Source: Parachlamydiaceae bacterium (GTDB taxonomy: Bacteria > Chlamydiota > Chlamydiia > Chlamydiales > Parachlamydiaceae). From it: DNA of 6,325 nt. Made by a program: the position numbers and the translations under genes. The notes under the pieces are model-generated. The model was not told the DNA's origin and did no database searches. It saw only the letters and a program-made list of their open reading frames with translations. Location of the stretch: positions 1-6,325 of the forward strand of contig PLSG01000109.1 in NCBI GenBank assembly GCA_003164155.1. The letters are read 5' to 3'. Below are positions 5,370 to 6,325 of the stretch, in pieces; within the stretch, counting starts at the first letter, position 1; the number at the start of each line of letters is the position of its first letter.

Positions 5370-6325
5370 AGCGCAGGTGAATGCTGAAGCACGGCCATGG
5401 CCTCCAATTCAAATGTGTCCGCAGGCAAACCCATATGTAAAAGAGCCGTCTTACTAAACTCCTTTAGCTGATCACAGATAGAAGAAATCATCTCCCATTC
5501 AACTGGTTCCGGTGTGTAGTTTGCCGATAAAATAGCCTGTAGGGCCTGTGTGGTATAAAGTATACGCGACATTTCGCCAGGATCCAGTTGTGTACGCAAT
5601 AAGCTTTCAATCAGAGGACGCAAAGCATATTGTTTGCAGGCTTCTGGAAAATCGCTGTTTTCGGCCAGCAATTTCAAGCTGAGGCAAGCATGCTTAGAGT
5701 CAGTTTCATGGCGTTCGATTAATCGACGAAGCATGCAAGGCAGATCATCGGCTTTCCATAGTACGGCAAAGAGAGCGGGATTTTCTTTTTGACACAGTGT
5801 GAGAAATTCGATTGCTCTAGCTTCTACAGAGGGTATGGCTGAATGCGCACTAGATTGGATCAGAAAAAATAAATGTGGGGAGAGTTTGTCTAAGGCTGAA
5901 GTACTCTCTTTTAAAATGTCTAAATAAGCATAGGCCGCTTGCAGATGAAGCTCGCTTGCCCCGTCATAGAGAAGCAAGGAAAAAGCGTTCATGGCAGTGG
6001 CTATACTTTCGAAAGTTAAAGCGTCAGCTGTAAAGCGTGGGCTTTTGATAGCCTCACTCAAAAGATCTCTTATCCAGGAAATCTCCTTTTCCCGCTTCTC
6101 ATCATCAGAAAATTCTTCGCGGGCAATCAATGCTACCGCCAAATCATAGGCCATTGATAAATTATCTTCTGTGCTGATGTGCTTTTTCGAATGAGCTGAA
6201 AGGAGACACCGATAAAATTGTTTGAGACTACCCAGACATTGCGCTTGTGCGACAACGGGCTTTAAAGTTGATCGGAGGATGAAATTGCTTATTTTCCACT
6301 GTTCTTTTTTTTGGGGGGATGTCTG
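5345..6325 (-). CDS. Unrecognised alpha-helical (HEAT/ARM-like) protein, 5'-partial
   Basis: I do not recognise this protein. An ATG at 6154 would give 269 residues, but the same frame stays open without a stop to the window edge and adds 57 plausible residues (including KPVVAQAQCLGSLKQFYRCL), so the true start is probably outside and the ATG internal. The protein is rich in Leu, Ala and Glu with helix-loop-helix periodicity (LHLQAAYAYLDILKES, VEARAIEFLTLCQKEN, CKQYALRPLIESLLRT, LYTTQALQAIL), as in an alpha-solenoid scaffold. I see no signal peptide, membrane span, catalytic motif or nucleotide-binding loop in the visible part. Composition and T/A-ending codons resemble treZ rather than the head of treY. 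It converges on the trehalose operon and shares no evident function with it. The last residues (SPLAPT) fall within the edge of the palindromic repeat cluster, so the C-terminus may have been reshaped by it. Confidence 0.8.
   Translation of the reverse strand, partial: QTSPQKKEQWKISNFILRSTLKPVVAQAQCLGSLKQFYRCLLSAHSKKHISTEDNLSMAYDLAVALIAREEFSDDEKREKEISWIRDLLSEAIKSPRFTADALTFESIATAMNAFSLLLYDGASELHLQAAYAYLDILKESTSALDKLSPHLFFLIQSSAHSAIPSVEARAIEFLTLCQKENPALFAVLWKADDLPCMLRRLIERHETDSKHACLSLKLLAENSDFPEACKQYALRPLIESLLRTQLDPGEMSRILYTTQALQAILSANYTPEPVEWEMISSICDQLKEFSKTALLHMGLPADTFELEAMAVLQHSPALLSPLAPT

Noticed and set aside
5116..5457. Short open frames of 60-70 codons on both strands over the palindromic cluster
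   Set aside because: They run through inverted repeats, are low in coding character, and one overlaps the minus-strand gene; they look like by-products of repeat composition.

Overview
The window holds a bacterial trehalose-from-glycogen locus on the + strand: malto-oligosyltrehalose synthase (treY, 5' end outside the window), then malto-oligosyltrehalose trehalohydrolase (treZ), then the remnant of a glucoamylase-like GH15 hydrolase. These run head to tail with no gaps and look like one transcription unit. A repeat-rich intergenic stretch of about 0.5 kb follows (roughly 4851-5344). After it comes the 3' part of a convergent minus-strand gene, whose helical-repeat-like protein I do not recognise and whose open frame runs off the right edge.

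TreY acts on the reducing end of linear alpha-1,4-glucans (glycogen-derived maltodextrins), turning the terminal bond into an alpha,alpha-1,1 trehalosyl end. TreZ then releases free trehalose. A GH15 enzyme in this setting would normally trim alpha-glucans or split trehalose, but the copy here has lost its catalytic barrel. The debranching enzyme that usually completes the pathway (treX/glgX) is not in view.

The main oddity is compositional. The first ~1.25 kb of treY is GC-rich with C-ending codons. The last ~0.8 kb of the same uninterrupted frame, and everything after it, is more AT-rich with T/A-ending codons (Phe: 13 TTC to 4 TTT before the break, 1 TTC to 12 TTT after). This looks like a mosaic gene made by recombination between unlike parents, or else an assembly chimera. 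Three further marks suggest a locus in flux: an arginine next to the TreZ catalytic nucleophile where a hydrophobic residue is expected, a 15-bp in-frame repeat expansion near the TreZ N-terminus, and a doubly deleted GH15 gene.

The organism cannot be fixed from this window. The AT-richer part (mid-40s % GC by eye), a decaying polysaccharide locus and repeat-rich intergenic DNA would fit an environmental chlamydia or another host-associated Gram-negative bacterium. The GC-rich head of treY resembles soil-bacterial (for example acidobacterial) enzymes. Both are low-confidence inferences. The strongest 'unusual' candidates are the treY mosaic and the palindromic repeat cluster at 5158-5369. I see no clear sign of a new multi-gene system.
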